A DNA stretch of 64,000 bases from Chloroflexota bacterium (lineage in GTDB: Bacteria > Chloroflexota > UBA11872): assembly GCA_022821905.1 (NCBI GenBank), contig JAJECS010000003.1, forward strand, positions 62,001-126,000, given 5' to 3'. The position numbers and the translations under genes are program-made. The notes under the pieces were generated by a model. That model worked only from the letters and a program-made list of their open reading frames with translations. It made no database searches and was not told the DNA's origin. Each line of letters begins with the position of its first letter. The first letter of the stretch is position 1. Positions 41,763 to 50,891 of this stretch are shown one piece after another.

Positions 41763-43826
41763 ATGGATCGGGATAACAGCGACGCGATCCGAAACGTCGT
41801 GTTCGTGGCGCACAGCGGCGCCGGCAAGACTTCGCTCACCGAGGCCATGGCCTATGTGACCGGCCAAACGTCACGCCTCGGGCGGGTGGAAGACGGCAAC
41901 ACCATGTCCGACTTCGACCCGGACGAGGTGGAACGGGGCATGTCGATCAATCTCTCGGTCGTGCCGTGCCCCTGGCGGGGCGCCACCGTCAACGCGATCG
42001 ACACGCCGGGATATCCGGACTTTATCGGCGACGTGGTCTCGGGACTGCGGGCGGCGGATGCGGCGATCGTGGTGATCGACGCCACCGCCGGCATCCAGGT
42101 CGGCACCGAAATCGTGTGGCGGCTCGTCGACCGACGCGACCGCCCGCGACTCGTGGTTGTGAATCGCATGGACCGCGAAAACGTGAGTTGGGAAAACGTC
42201 GTCCAGGAGCTGCGCGACAAGTTTGGCGCGGCCATCGCCCCCATCCAGATCCCACTGGGCGACGCGCCCGAGTTCGACGGCGTGGTCGATCTGCTGGACG
42301 GCACCGCCCACGCGTTCACCGACGGCGGCAGCGAGCCGATCCCCGTGCCCGATGAGTTGAGCGAGACGGTCGAGATCGCGCGGGAGCAACTCACCGACGC
42401 GGTGGCGGCAACGGACGACGACCTGTTGGAGAAGTATCTCGAAGGCGAAGAGCTCGAGCGCGCGGACCTGGAGCGGGCGCTGCGGGAAGGCGTGCGCACC
42501 GGCGAGGTCTATCCCGTCGTGTTCACCGCCGCCACCGCGACCCACGGCGTGCGCGAATTGCTCGACGCCATCACCGCCGTGTTGCCGGCGCCGCCGGACC
42601 TGCCCGTCGCCCCCGTCGCCAACGGCGCGACCATTGACTTCGCGAGCGACGGGCCGATCGTGGCCCAGGTCTTCAAGACGCTGGCCGACCCGTTCGTGGG
42701 CAAGGTGTCGCTGCTCCGCCTCTACACCGGGACGATCTCGGGAGATGTCGAGTTGCGCAATCAGACCAGCGGACGGAACGAGCGGCTCTCCGGATTCCAA
42801 TACCCGGTGGGCAAGGGCGGCGAGCAAGCGGGAGTCGTCGTGGCCGGCGACATCGCGTTTGTCACCAAGCTGGACAACGTCGCCACCGGCGACACGCTGG
42901 TATCGGACAGCTCGGCGCACCGGATGGGCGCGCTGGATATGCCCACGCCGCTGTTCGAGGCCGCCATCACGCCGGCGACCCAGGCCGACCTGGACAAGAT
43001 GGGCCAGGTGCTGGCGCGGATTGCCGAGGAGGACCCGTCGCTGCAGGTCCGGCGCGACGACCAGACCGGCGAGACCATTTTGGCCGGACTGGGCGAGTCG
43101 CACGTGCATATCAGCCTCGAGCGCATCCGGCGCAAGTTCGGCGTGAACCTGCTGTCGGACGTGCCGCGGGTGCCCTATCTCGAAACCATTCGCAAGACCG
43201 TGAACGCGCACGGGCGGCACAAGCGGCAGTCCGGCGGTCGCGGGCAGTTCGGCGATGTGCACATCGAGTTCTCCCCGCGGGAGCGAGGCGCGGGCTTCGA
43301 GTTCGAGGACCGCATCAAGGGCGGCGCGATTCCCAGGCAGTACCTGCCGGCCGTGGAGAAGGGCCTCGTCGAATGCTTCGCCAGTGGCTCGCTGGCGGGA
43401 TTTCCCGTGGTGGACATCAAGGCGGCGGCGTTCGACGGCCAGTATCACGACGTGGATTCATCCGACGAGTCCTTCCGCAACGCCGCCCGGCTGGCGGTGG
43501 AGGACGGCTACCCGCAAGCCAGCCCCGTGATCCTGGAACCGATCGTCAAGCTCGCCATCGAGATTCCCGACGTCAACACGGGTGACGTGATCGGCGACAT
43601 CAGCGCGCGCCGCGGGCACGTGCTGGGCATGAATCCCGCCGACTACGACGGCGCCTCGATCGTCGAGGTGGAGGCGCCCAAGGCAGAGGTGCAGCGTTAC
43701 GCCACCGACCTGCGGTCGATCACGCAGGGACGGGGGCAATTCACCAGCGAATTCGTCCGCTACCAGGAAGTGCCGCCGCACGTGCAGGATCGCCTCGTCG
43801 CCGAGGCGGCCGCCGCGGACGGCTAG
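41763..43826 (+). CDS. Elongation factor G paralogue (EF-G2 type)
   Basis: A 687-aa translational GTPase. G1 is AHSGAGKTSL, where the main EF-G has AHIDAGKTT; this change is typical of EF-G2-like paralogues. G3 is DTPGYPDF, G4 VNRMD, then domains II to V with GRGQFGDVHIEF, FVDR-equivalent FEDRIKGGAIP and the C-terminal ITQGRGQFTSEF. ATG 41763 is chosen, 84 bases into a longer frame, with GAAGGA 11 bases upstream. It is divergent from proBA and followed eight bases later by an M42 peptidase. Whether it acts in translocation, ribosome recycling or stress is unknown. Confidence 0.88.
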   Translation: MDRDNSDAIRNVVFVAHSGAGKTSLTEAMAYVTGQTSRLGRVEDGNTMSDFDPDEVERGMSINLSVVPCPWRGATVNAIDTPGYPDFIGDVVSGLRAADAAIVVIDATAGIQVGTEIVWRLVDRRDRPRLVVVNRMDRENVSWENVVQELRDKFGAAIAPIQIPLGDAPEFDGVVDLLDGTAHAFTDGGSEPIPVPDELSETVEIAREQLTDAVAATDDDLLEKYLEGEELERADLERALREGVRTGEVYPVVFTAATATHGVRELLDAITAVLPAPPDLPVAPVANGATIDFASDGPIVAQVFKTLADPFVGKVSLLRLYTGTISGDVELRNQTSGRNERLSGFQYPVGKGGEQAGVVVAGDIAFVTKLDNVATGDTLVSDSSAHRMGALDMPTPLFEAAITPATQADLDKMGQVLARIAEEDPSLQVRRDDQTGETILAGLGESHVHISLERIRRKFGVNLLSDVPRVPYLETIRKTVNAHGRHKRQSGGRGQFGDVHIEFSPRERGAGFEFEDRIKGGAIPRQYLPAVEKGLVECFASGSLAGFPVVDIKAAAFDGQYHDVDSSDESFRNAARLAVEDGYPQASPVILEPIVKLAIEIPDVNTGDVIGDISARRGHVLGMNPADYDGASIVEVEAPKAEVQRYATDLRSITQGRGQFTSEFVRYQEVPPHVQDRLVAEAAAADG

Positions 43827-43834
43827 CGCGCCGG

Positions 43835-44893
43835 ATGGACGACACAGGCCGGGAGTTCCTGCAGCGGCTGATCGACGCGCCGAGCCCGTCCGGCTACGAG
43901 CAGGCCGCGCGCCGCGTCTGGCACGAGACGGTCGCCGACTACGCCGACGAGGTGCGCGGCGACGTGCACGGCAACGTGATTGCGACCCGAAACCCCGGCG
44001 GCAGCCCCAGGCTGATGTTCGCCGGGCACTGCGACGAGCTCGGCCTGCAAGTCAACTACATCTCGGATAAGGGATTTCTCTACTTCAACACCATCGGCGG
44101 GCACGATCCCAGCCTGATCTCGGGGCGGCGCGTGATCGTCCACGCGCAGGACGGTCCCGTCCGCGGGGTCACCGGGCAGAGGGCCGTGCACCTGACGCCT
44201 CGCGACGAGCGCGGCAAGGCGCAGAAGGTCGAAGACATCTGGATCGACATCGGCGTGAGCGACAAGGCAGAGGCCGAGTCGCTGGTTCGCGTGGGCGACG
44301 CGGTGACCTACGAGCTCGGCATGGAGCCGCTGCGCAACGGCCTGGGCGTCGCGCGGGCCTTCGACAACAAGATCGGCGCCTGGGTGGTGGCCGAGGCGCT
44401 GCGGCGCATCGACGCCGCCAAGTGTTCGGCAGAGGTGGTCTCGGTGGCCACGGTGCAGGAAGAGTTGGGCCTGCGCGGCGCCATCACGAGCACGTTTGGC
44501 ATCGATCCGCTGGTCGGCGTGGCGGTTGACGTGACCCACGCCACCGATCATCCCAACATCAACAAGGTCACCGCCGGCGACGTGAGCCTGGACGGCGGTC
44601 CCGTCGTCACCCGCGGCGCCAACGTGAACCCGGTGGTCGAGCGGCTGCTGATGGAGAGCGCCGAGGCGCTCGGGATGGACGTTCAGATAGAAGCCGAGCC
44701 CCGCGGCACCGGCACCGACGCCAACGCTATGCAACTCTCGCGGGCGGGAGTGGCCACCGGGCTGGTGAGCGTGCCGCTACGCTACATGCACACGCCGTCG
44801 GAGATCATCTCGCTGGACGTGGCCAACCAGGCCGCCGACCTGCTGGCCGATTTCGCCCAGCGGCTGACGCCGGAGATGGACTTCACGCCCTAG
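43835..44893 (+). CDS. M42-family aminopeptidase (glutamyl aminopeptidase/cellulase group)
   Basis: A 352-aa di-metal aminopeptidase that forms large tetrahedral particles in known members. GHCDELG, AFDNKIGAW, the base and ligand in VQEELGLRGA, AVDVTHATD, and RYMHTPSE give the metal set, and TGTDANA is conserved in M42. ATG 43835 has only a weak ribosome site and lies eight bases after the EF-G-like gene, suggesting coupling. It is the fourth peptidase-type gene in the window after the M19, M20 and AstE genes. Confidence 0.92.
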   Translation: MDDTGREFLQRLIDAPSPSGYEQAARRVWHETVADYADEVRGDVHGNVIATRNPGGSPRLMFAGHCDELGLQVNYISDKGFLYFNTIGGHDPSLISGRRVIVHAQDGPVRGVTGQRAVHLTPRDERGKAQKVEDIWIDIGVSDKAEAESLVRVGDAVTYELGMEPLRNGLGVARAFDNKIGAWVVAEALRRIDAAKCSAEVVSVATVQEELGLRGAITSTFGIDPLVGVAVDVTHATDHPNINKVTAGDVSLDGGPVVTRGANVNPVVERLLMESAEALGMDVQIEAEPRGTGTDANAMQLSRAGVATGLVSVPLRYMHTPSEIISLDVANQAADLLADFAQRLTPEMDFTP

Positions 44894-44932
44894 GACGAGT
44901 CCCGCTCGATCCTGACTGTCGTATCTGGCGCC

Positions 44933-45343
44933 TCAGCTGCGGATCAACTCGGCGAGCGCCTCCGACGGGGTCAATGCGAGGATGGGTGACCGGTCAAAGT
45001 CACGGACGCTTCGGGTGACGATGTGCCGCGCGCCGCAGGCCCGCGCGGCAGCGACTTGCAGCGCATCCTCGAAATCGCGCATGGGCAGCTCAGCGGCGTA
45101 CCGCACGGCACGCGTGTCGGTCTCGGCCACCGCCACGAAGCGAGTCAGATCGAGGATGAAGTCGCGGGCGCCGGGGCCGCCGTGCGACGGCGCCACGAGG
45201 TAGTAGAAGTTCGACACGGTGTGCCAGGCGATGAAGGCCTTTTCCCGGCCCCGTTCCAGGCGATCGAGCAGTTCCCCCGAAGCGTCGACATTGGGCTGCC
45301 GGTCAAACGCCACGTCCAGCAGCACGTCGGTGTCGAGCAGCAT
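44933..45343 (-). CDS. PIN-domain toxin (VapC-like RNase)
   Basis: A 136-aa PIN protein. The first acidic cluster is LLDTDVLLD (Asp4, Asp6), WHTVSNFYYLV is usual in this clade, FEDALQVAAA carries the second acidic cluster and VTRSVRDFDRS the third. The start ATG shares a base with the antitoxin stop (TAATG on the minus strand), so the two genes are coupled. It would cut RNA when free of antitoxin; the target is unknown. Confidence 0.88.
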   Translation of the reverse strand: MLLDTDVLLDVAFDRQPNVDASGELLDRLERGREKAFIAWHTVSNFYYLVAPSHGGPGARDFILDLTRFVAVAETDTRAVRYAAELPMRDFEDALQVAAARACGARHIVTRSVRDFDRSPILALTPSEALAELIRS

Positions 45344-45564
45344 TAGAGGTACTTGCGAGCGAGGGCCTCGTAGCGCAGATCATCGCCGACCGCCGGTTGC
45401 AGCCGACCCCGCCAGCGCGCAGCGAAGGACGGCGCGCCCTCGTCCACTACGTCGCGGAGCCCCTGCTCGACGAGCGACGACAGCGACACGCCGCGGGCAC
45501 GGGCATGGCGCTTGGCCTGGAGGATGACCTCGGCGTCAACCGTGAGCGTGAGTCGGTGCTTCAT
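45343..45564 (-). CDS. Ribbon-helix-helix-like antitoxin of the PIN toxin (DUF6364-like)
   Basis: A 73-aa protein encoded directly upstream of the PIN toxin. The N-terminal RLTLTVDAEVILQAKRHAR followed by GVSLSSLVEQGL resembles a ribbon-helix-helix DNA-binding segment as found in DUF6364-type antitoxins; the C-terminus would wrap the toxin. ATG 45564 lies at one arm of a hairpin and next to palindromic boxes, which suggests autoregulation. The family name is given from motif memory. Confidence 0.78.
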   Translation of the reverse strand: MKHRLTLTVDAEVILQAKRHARARGVSLSSLVEQGLRDVVDEGAPSFAARWRGRLQPAVGDDLRYEALARKYL

Positions 45565-45611
45565 TGGAACGCGTCCAATGGACGTATACGTATTTCCATG
45601 TCAGTATACGT
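45562..45611 (-). promoter_or_regulatory. Putative operator of the toxin-antitoxin operon
   Basis: Upstream of the antitoxin, cattgga (45562-45568) and tccaatg (45574-45580) form a 7-bp inverted repeat covering the start codon. A perfect palindrome acgtatacgt lies at 45582-45591 and a near copy agtatacgtg at 45603-45612, with centres about 20-21 bases apart, two helical turns. This is the layout expected for cooperative binding of a ribbon-helix-helix antitoxin. Confidence 0.55.
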
Positions 45612-46104
45612 GCTACTCGCGGCAATTGCTCGAACTGCTGCATCGTGACCGGGCGTCACGCAGAGTGGGAATCCACGCCGCCCGCGCTCGCCCAAATCAC
45701 GCAGCCGGTCTATCCAGCAACTCGACGAATCTGAGGGGCTGTGAGAAAGCACAACGCCCTTCGATTCCTCACGACGTTCGGAATGCCGAAACGGGCTCGC
45801 GAGGGCGTCGGGCACCGCGTCGGCGCCCGGAGTGACTCGCACCCCGACTTTGCCGGATTGGTCACACCACGAGCGGTCGGGCTGGGGATATGCTCGGGCC
45901 ATGGCATTCGGATGGGTGAACGGCTTGACGCATCTGCGCGGTGGCCCAGGCCCGGCGCAACCTGAGCAGCTTGACCCGGGCGATCCCACGCTGCACGCAG
46001 CGCGGACCAACGACGATTCGGTCACTCCGAGCACAGCGAGGAGTCTCGGATCCACCACTCCGGCCGCGAGGATTAGCGCTCTAGATTCCTCACATTCGTT
46101 CGGA
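45565..46104. other. 540-base non-coding stretch with two family-B repeats
   Basis: Beyond the operator, this stretch holds repeat copies built on gattcctc and cggaatg at 45763-45787 and at 46084-46109, the latter running into the start codon of the next gene. Short open frames cross it but lack ribosome sites or familiar motifs, and I regard the stretch as intergenic debris of a repeat-rich zone. A promoter for the lipoprotein gene probably lies here but is not identified. Confidence 0.6.
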
Positions 46105-47838
46105 ATGACCGGCAGGGCGCGACGCAACGTGCCAATGGCCCTGCTGGCGGTCGGAGTCGCGATCATGCTGGTGGCCGCGGCCTGCGGCGAGGATGAACCT
46201 CCGCCGGAACCGGCCACACCGACGCCGACCGTCGAGGCCACGGCGCCTTCGCCGACGCCGGAGCCGCCAGCGCCCACGGCCGTCGTGACAGCCGCGCCAA
46301 CCGCCACTCCCACTCCGACAACCGCGCCCACGGCGACGGCAACGCCGTCGCCCAGCCCGACACCGAGCCCCATCCCCACGGCCACGCCATCACCGACTCC
46401 CACGCCGGAATCCACAGCCGAAGCCGTCCACGCATCCGACTTCGACCGCGACCGGCTGCACGAGGCCATCGCAAACAATCCGCCGGAGTCTGTTCGCATG
46501 ACGGCCCAGGCGCGCCTGATGCCCATGGTCGAGGGCGAAATCGCGGTGACGCTCGAGCTCGTGCCCGCCGACGAGGCCATACGCATGCTGATGGTGCTTG
46601 GTGCGGACGATCAGAAACTGAGCCTCGAACTGATCGTGATCGGCAACACCCAATACCTGCGCGCCGTGGATCCGGACGGAACCGAGAGCCCCTGGCTGGC
46701 TTCGAACATCGCAGCCGGTGACCCGGCGCTGATCGACGCCTTTGGAGCCGGCGACCTGCTGGACGACATGATTCCCGACGACGAGCTGGCGCCGATCGTG
46801 GCGGTGGGCGTGGAGGACTGCGGCGACGGCCGGCAGTGCTTCGTCCTCACCAGCCCCGAGGACACGTCGGTGCAGCTGCTGGTGGATACCGAGACTTATC
46901 TGCCGGTCGTGTTTCGCGGAGCGGCTCTCGGCGAGGGGTTCGATACGGACGTCGAGATGCGATTGGAATGGAACGCCGAGATCTCGATCAGCGCACCGGC
47001 CGACGCGCGTCAGGTGTCCCCCGACGAGTTCGCGCTCTCGCTGGCCGGATTCTTCTTCGGCTCGGCGGGCATCGCGCAGGGACCGACCCTGCCGCCGGCC
47101 ACCGGCGGGCAACCGGGGGCCGACGCGGAACGCGTGATCACCAGCGAGCGCGCCGCCTTGTGGCTGGAGCTGGGCGCTTCGCCCTATGGCGAGGCGCTCG
47201 ACGACTTTGGCGATCTGTTCCACGGCGACCTCGGCATCGCGCAAGTGCGCTATGACCCCACGGTGGACATCTGGACCTGGGGCGCGGGAAATATTGAACT
47301 GGCGGAGGCCACGGCGCGCGAGCTGTTCGGCCCGGACGGCGCCTTTCCCTGCGGCTCGACGGACCCCGTCGTGGCCTGCGGCGCTGATGGCGTAGGGCCC
47401 GGGACGTACCTCCTGGTCTGGAGCGAAGTGGTCGACCCGGTGCCGCTCGACGACGCCGCCTACATTCGCACCTTCTGGGCCCTGTTCCAGGACGGCGATC
47501 CGGCGAACGACTGGGAGGCGTTGCCACAGTTCGCCAACGACGTGCTGGACGGCAGCGACACGCACTACCGCATCGAGGCGACGCCGGGCGGTTGGGAGTT
47601 GGGCCGCACCTTCGGACCGCAGTTGGAGCCCCTGCCGACCGATGGCGCGGCCATGATCCTGTCAAACGTCGTCGTCTTCTGGGTGCCGGTGTCGGAGCTT
47701 GGTGATCTCGACGCCCTGAGCCTCGGCGTGGCCAGCTTCAGCGGTCCCGTGGAAAACCCTTTCGGGGTCAACGGAGCCCTGGACCGGTCGCCCGAGCCGC
47801 AACAGCCGCTGACGCCGCTGGACGAGGTGGGGTTCTAG
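46105..47838 (+). CDS. Lipoprotein with Pro/Thr-rich linker, function unknown
   Basis: A 577-aa secreted protein. A basic n-region (TGRARRN), hydrophobic core and lipobox LVAAAC (Cys27) predict a lipoprotein. Residues about 30-105 are a Pro/Thr/Ala linker (PTPTP repeats), then a domain with ANNPPESVRMTAQARL and LVDTETYLPVVFRG that recalls LolA/LppX-like lipid-binding barrels, and an unrecognised C-terminal half. The frame is open from 45832, but ATG 46105 gives the best signal peptide; ATG 46135 is an alternative. ATG 46105 sits inside a dispersed repeat. The LppX-like guess is weak. Confidence 0.75.
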   Translation: MTGRARRNVPMALLAVGVAIMLVAAACGEDEPPPEPATPTPTVEATAPSPTPEPPAPTAVVTAAPTATPTPTTAPTATATPSPSPTPSPIPTATPSPTPTPESTAEAVHASDFDRDRLHEAIANNPPESVRMTAQARLMPMVEGEIAVTLELVPADEAIRMLMVLGADDQKLSLELIVIGNTQYLRAVDPDGTESPWLASNIAAGDPALIDAFGAGDLLDDMIPDDELAPIVAVGVEDCGDGRQCFVLTSPEDTSVQLLVDTETYLPVVFRGAALGEGFDTDVEMRLEWNAEISISAPADARQVSPDEFALSLAGFFFGSAGIAQGPTLPPATGGQPGADAERVITSERAALWLELGASPYGEALDDFGDLFHGDLGIAQVRYDPTVDIWTWGAGNIELAEATARELFGPDGAFPCGSTDPVVACGADGVGPGTYLLVWSEVVDPVPLDDAAYIRTFWALFQDGDPANDWEALPQFANDVLDGSDTHYRIEATPGGWELGRTFGPQLEPLPTDGAAMILSNVVVFWVPVSELGDLDALSLGVASFSGPVENPFGVNGALDRSPEPQQPLTPLDEVGF

Positions 47839-47946
47839 GGAGTCGGAGTCTTGCGGGGTCGCCGCAGGTACATCACACGGTTGCTGTAGAGCAGGTCCCC
47901 TAAGGAGATTGGCGCCCTCGCCCTAGCCGAATCACCCTCACCCCAG

Positions 47947-47969
47947 CCCTCTCCCATCAAGGGAGAGGG
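47947..47969. repeat. Family-C hairpin between convergent genes
   Basis: ccctctccc (47947-47955) and gggagaggg (47961-47969) form a perfect 9-bp stem with a 5-base loop. Related elements occur at 51084-51133 and 51261-51310. It lies between two convergent lipoprotein genes and could stop transcription in both directions, although no T-run is present. The remainder of the 173-base gap shows nothing else. Confidence 0.7.
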
Positions 47970-48011
47970 AGCCGGACTCTCCCTCCCGGGCGCGTTGATC
48001 GCTGTCCGGCG

Positions 48012-49697
48012 TCAGCCCTCGTCGGCGCCGTAGAGCGTCGTGGCGGGATGGAACGACGACCAGCCGAGCCAGTAGGCCAGGTGGCCGGGTAGGCGCGCGA
48101 GCTCGGTGCCGTCGGGATGGACGAGCGCCTCTTCAGTGACCTGCCAGACTGTTCCTTGCTCGTCGACGACGGTTCGCGGTTCACTGCCCGGCGCAAACTC
48201 CCGCTCGCCGCGCTCGAACGCCCGCACCGCCGCGCCGGCGCTCCAGGACACTTCGCCCCGACGCCGGTCGACGCCCTCGATGGTCAGCTCCTCGCCGAGC
48301 GCGACGAGCACCACCGCCTGATCGTCGACGGTGTCGTTGAGCACCCGGGCCTCGACAACGTCCGCCACGGCATACGCCCGAGCGGCATCCCCGAGCACGA
48401 GCGCGAATACGCGGTCCTTGGGGGCGAGACCATCCGCGGTCGGAGCGGGGAACATCACGTCGGGGCTGGCGAAATAGCCGCCGTAGGCCGCGCCGGGCGA
48501 GTAGTCGCGCCGGTGGCCGGTATTGATGCTCAGCACGGCGGTGGTGGGATTGGCCGTGCGCCAGGCTTCCCAGGTGGTCGTGACGATGGGGATGACATCG
48601 AGCCGGCCCGGATCGGCCGCCAGCGGCCCGAGGACGGGCTCGCCGGTGAGCTGATTCCAGAGGGTAAACGTGCCGCGGTCGTACATCAGCTTGTTGCTGC
48701 GCATCAGGAAGCCCGACGTGCCGATGCTGAGCACGTCGCCGCGATAGCGCCGGCTGAACAGTACCCCCGCGCCGCAGAGGGTGCAGTAGGCCAACGCCAC
48801 GGGCTCGCCGCCCACGACGTCGTTGGCCATCTCGTGCCAGTCGAGGATCCGGAGTGGATAGGCGCGGTAGTCGCCGTTGATCGCGACGCCGAAGACCACG
48901 TCGTCGGGCTCGAGGTAGGCCGCGTTGTCCGCCGCGACCATCGGGGCCGACTCCAGCGGCGGAATGCCGTCCAGACGTACGCCGCCCCAGACGACCTCCT
49001 CGAAGCGGATGCTGCGGGGCGCACGTTCATCGAAGAACCGGGCAAACTGCGGGTCGACGCGGCTGTAGATGCGACCCTTCCAGGCGGCGAAGCCCGGCAC
49101 CGTGGTCAGGTCGGTCCGCGCGTACCACTCGGCCCACTCCGCCCACGCTTCGTGTTGCTCTCCCGTGAGTTGGAACAGACCCTGCCGGGCCTTGTCCCAC
49201 GTGTCGGGATGAAACGCCCCAAGCTGCGCCGCCCGCAGAACCTCGATGAGCACCGAGATGAGCCGCTCGTCGCCCGTGGTTCCCATGTACGCCACCAGCT
49301 CCACCTGCGCCTCGGGAAAGGTCGGGTCGAGCAGCAGGCCGTCCAGCAGCGATTGCGCCTGATCGTCCGAAAGCCTGCGGTCGGCCGGCACGGGAGTGCC
49401 GGCAAGGGCCGGGCGCGGCGTGGGCTCGGCGGTCGGTGTTGGCGTGGGTGCGGGGGTCGGCGTGGGCGCGGGCGTGGCGGTGGGACCGGGCGTTGGCGAT
49501 GGAGGCGCGGTGACGATCACCTTGGCGGCAGCGGGGGGCCTGGTCGTTGAGGCCGTCGACGAGGTCTCGTCGCAAGCCGCCAGCGCGGCCGCCGCGCCCG
49601 CGGTCGCCAGCAGCCCAAGCGCGCGGCGGCGCGACACCACCGGGCGTCGCCGGGCGGGCTGCTCGGGCGGCAGGCGTTCAGCCGGGGAGTGAGTCAC
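48012..49697 (-). CDS. DUF3179 lipoprotein with twin-arginine signal
   Basis: A protein of about 561 aa. SRRRALGLL followed by an Ala-rich core and lipobox LAAC (Cys42) predicts Tat export and lipidation. A Pro/Thr linker follows (about residues 60-85). From about residue 230 lies the DUF3179 domain, with AYPLRILDWHEMANDVVGG, VALAYCTLCGAGVLFSR, SGFLMRSNKLMYDR and LWNQLTGEPVLGPL. The CTLC pair is typical of DUF3179 and may bind metal or form a disulfide. GTG 49697, with AGGGTGGGGG upstream, is preferred over GTG 49709. The biochemical role of DUF3179 is unknown. Confidence 0.87.
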   Translation of the reverse strand: MTHSPAERLPPEQPARRRPVVSRRRALGLLATAGAAAALAACDETSSTASTTRPPAAAKVIVTAPPSPTPGPTATPAPTPTPAPTPTPTAEPTPRPALAGTPVPADRRLSDDQAQSLLDGLLLDPTFPEAQVELVAYMGTTGDERLISVLIEVLRAAQLGAFHPDTWDKARQGLFQLTGEQHEAWAEWAEWYARTDLTTVPGFAAWKGRIYSRVDPQFARFFDERAPRSIRFEEVVWGGVRLDGIPPLESAPMVAADNAAYLEPDDVVFGVAINGDYRAYPLRILDWHEMANDVVGGEPVALAYCTLCGAGVLFSRRYRGDVLSIGTSGFLMRSNKLMYDRGTFTLWNQLTGEPVLGPLAADPGRLDVIPIVTTTWEAWRTANPTTAVLSINTGHRRDYSPGAAYGGYFASPDVMFPAPTADGLAPKDRVFALVLGDAARAYAVADVVEARVLNDTVDDQAVVLVALGEELTIEGVDRRRGEVSWSAGAAVRAFERGEREFAPGSEPRTVVDEQGTVWQVTEEALVHPDGTELARLPGHLAYWLGWSSFHPATTLYGADEG

Positions 49698-50015
49698 CTG
49701 TGCCCCCACCCTAACCCTGACCCATCAAACAAGCCGGGACCGGACGCCCGCAGCGGTTGAGAGGTGTTTCATCCCGATCACAATGTCCGGCTTCCCCTTG
49801 AGCGGCCATGCACGCCCTTGAGCTATCATCGCCGCTACTGTCAGCGGCCCCAAGGTCAGGCCGCCGTATTTCACATGCGCTATTGACATCCATTGCCAGG
49901 ACTCCGGTGGGGCCCGTCATCAAGCCATACGTATTCGGCCGCGATGCCGATTGGCCTATCGTGGCAAAGCCACCATTCGGGCGCGTGATGCCGACCATCT
50001 TGCCGAGCGGCTGAC
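49698..50015. other. Divergent intergenic region
   Basis: This 318-base gap lies between the divergent DUF3179 and methyltransferase genes. A ttgaca occurs at 49883-49888, but no -10 follows at the usual distance. I see no gene, tRNA or strong hairpin. The gap is less GC-rich than the flanks and probably holds promoters for both genes. Confidence 0.4.
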
Positions 50016-50891
50016 GTGACTGTCGACGCCAAAGACCTTCCCGCGCCCGAGGATTTGCACTTTGGGCATTTCGCGGCGGTTCCCGAGTATCGCCAAGTCA
50101 ACCGTGAGCTCGTGCAAGAGCTGTTTCGGCACATGCCGAATCCCTTCGTGCACGTCGATCTGGCCACGGGCACGGGACTGGTGCCGCAGCTCTTGATCGA
50201 GGAAGCCGAGAAGCGGGGATTCCGGGGCACGATCATCGGCATCGACCGCAGCCCGAAGGCGCTGGAGATCGCCGAGGCCACCACGCCGCGTCCGTCCAAC
50301 ATCGACCTGCGCTTCGTGGAAGCCGACGCGCGGTACCTGGAGCGGCTAAAGGGGGATGAACTCCCCGCCGACGGCGCCGACAGCCTGAGCATTCACGACG
50401 CCATCCACGAGATCACCGACCAGGAGGGCCAGCGCCGGGTCTACAACGGCATGGCCGCCATCGCCCGCGAGGGCGCCCTCCTGTCGTCGAACAGCACCTT
50501 CACGACCGTCTCAATGGCGGTGGCGAACTCGTTGCGGGGCCACGGCGAGTGGAAGCTGCACTTCATGCGGCTCACCGGCGCCCGCCGCAACGACAAGGGC
50601 GGCTCGCTGCCCTATCGCCGGCCCGAGGACTACCGCAAGATGATCGAGGAGGCGGGGTTCAAGGTCGTGCACGAGCTGGAGCGGGCGATCCACCTCACGC
50701 GCGAAGCCCTCAAGGCCATCGCCCGCTATCCGGCGTTCGTGGAAGGCGTGGCGGGCGACCTGGTCTTCCCGCGCAATTTCAGCCTCGCGGAGCAGAGCCA
50801 CTACCTCAGCCTGGCGGTCGACAAGGTGCGCTACGACGGCCTGCCACGCATCTGGCACGAGATCATCGGCCGGAGGCACGCGACGCCCTAG
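50016..50891 (+). CDS. SAM-dependent class I methyltransferase
   Basis: A 291-aa Rossmann-fold methyltransferase starting at GTG 50016. HVDLATGTGLVPQLL is motif I, IIGIDRSPKALEIA motif II, and DLRFVEADARYLERL motif III; SLSIHDAIHEITDQEG resembles motif IV of small-molecule methyltransferases. The C-terminal half (SLPYRRPEDYRKMIEEAGF) is like ubiquinone/sterol methyltransferases. The substrate is unknown and the neighbours give no clue. A repeat-rich gap follows. Confidence 0.82.
   Translation: MTVDAKDLPAPEDLHFGHFAAVPEYRQVNRELVQELFRHMPNPFVHVDLATGTGLVPQLLIEEAEKRGFRGTIIGIDRSPKALEIAEATTPRPSNIDLRFVEADARYLERLKGDELPADGADSLSIHDAIHEITDQEGQRRVYNGMAAIAREGALLSSNSTFTTVSMAVANSLRGHGEWKLHFMRLTGARRNDKGGSLPYRRPEDYRKMIEEAGFKVVHELERAIHLTREALKAIARYPAFVEGVAGDLVFPRNFSLAEQSHYLSLAVDKVRYDGLPRIWHEIIGRRHATP

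Noticed and set aside
45832-46104. N-terminal extension of the lipoprotein gene
   Set aside because: It would bury the signal peptide 90 residues inside the protein and reads through a dispersed repeat.
49883-49888. TTGACA as a -35 box for the methyltransferase gene
   Set aside because: No -10-like hexamer stands 16-18 bases downstream.
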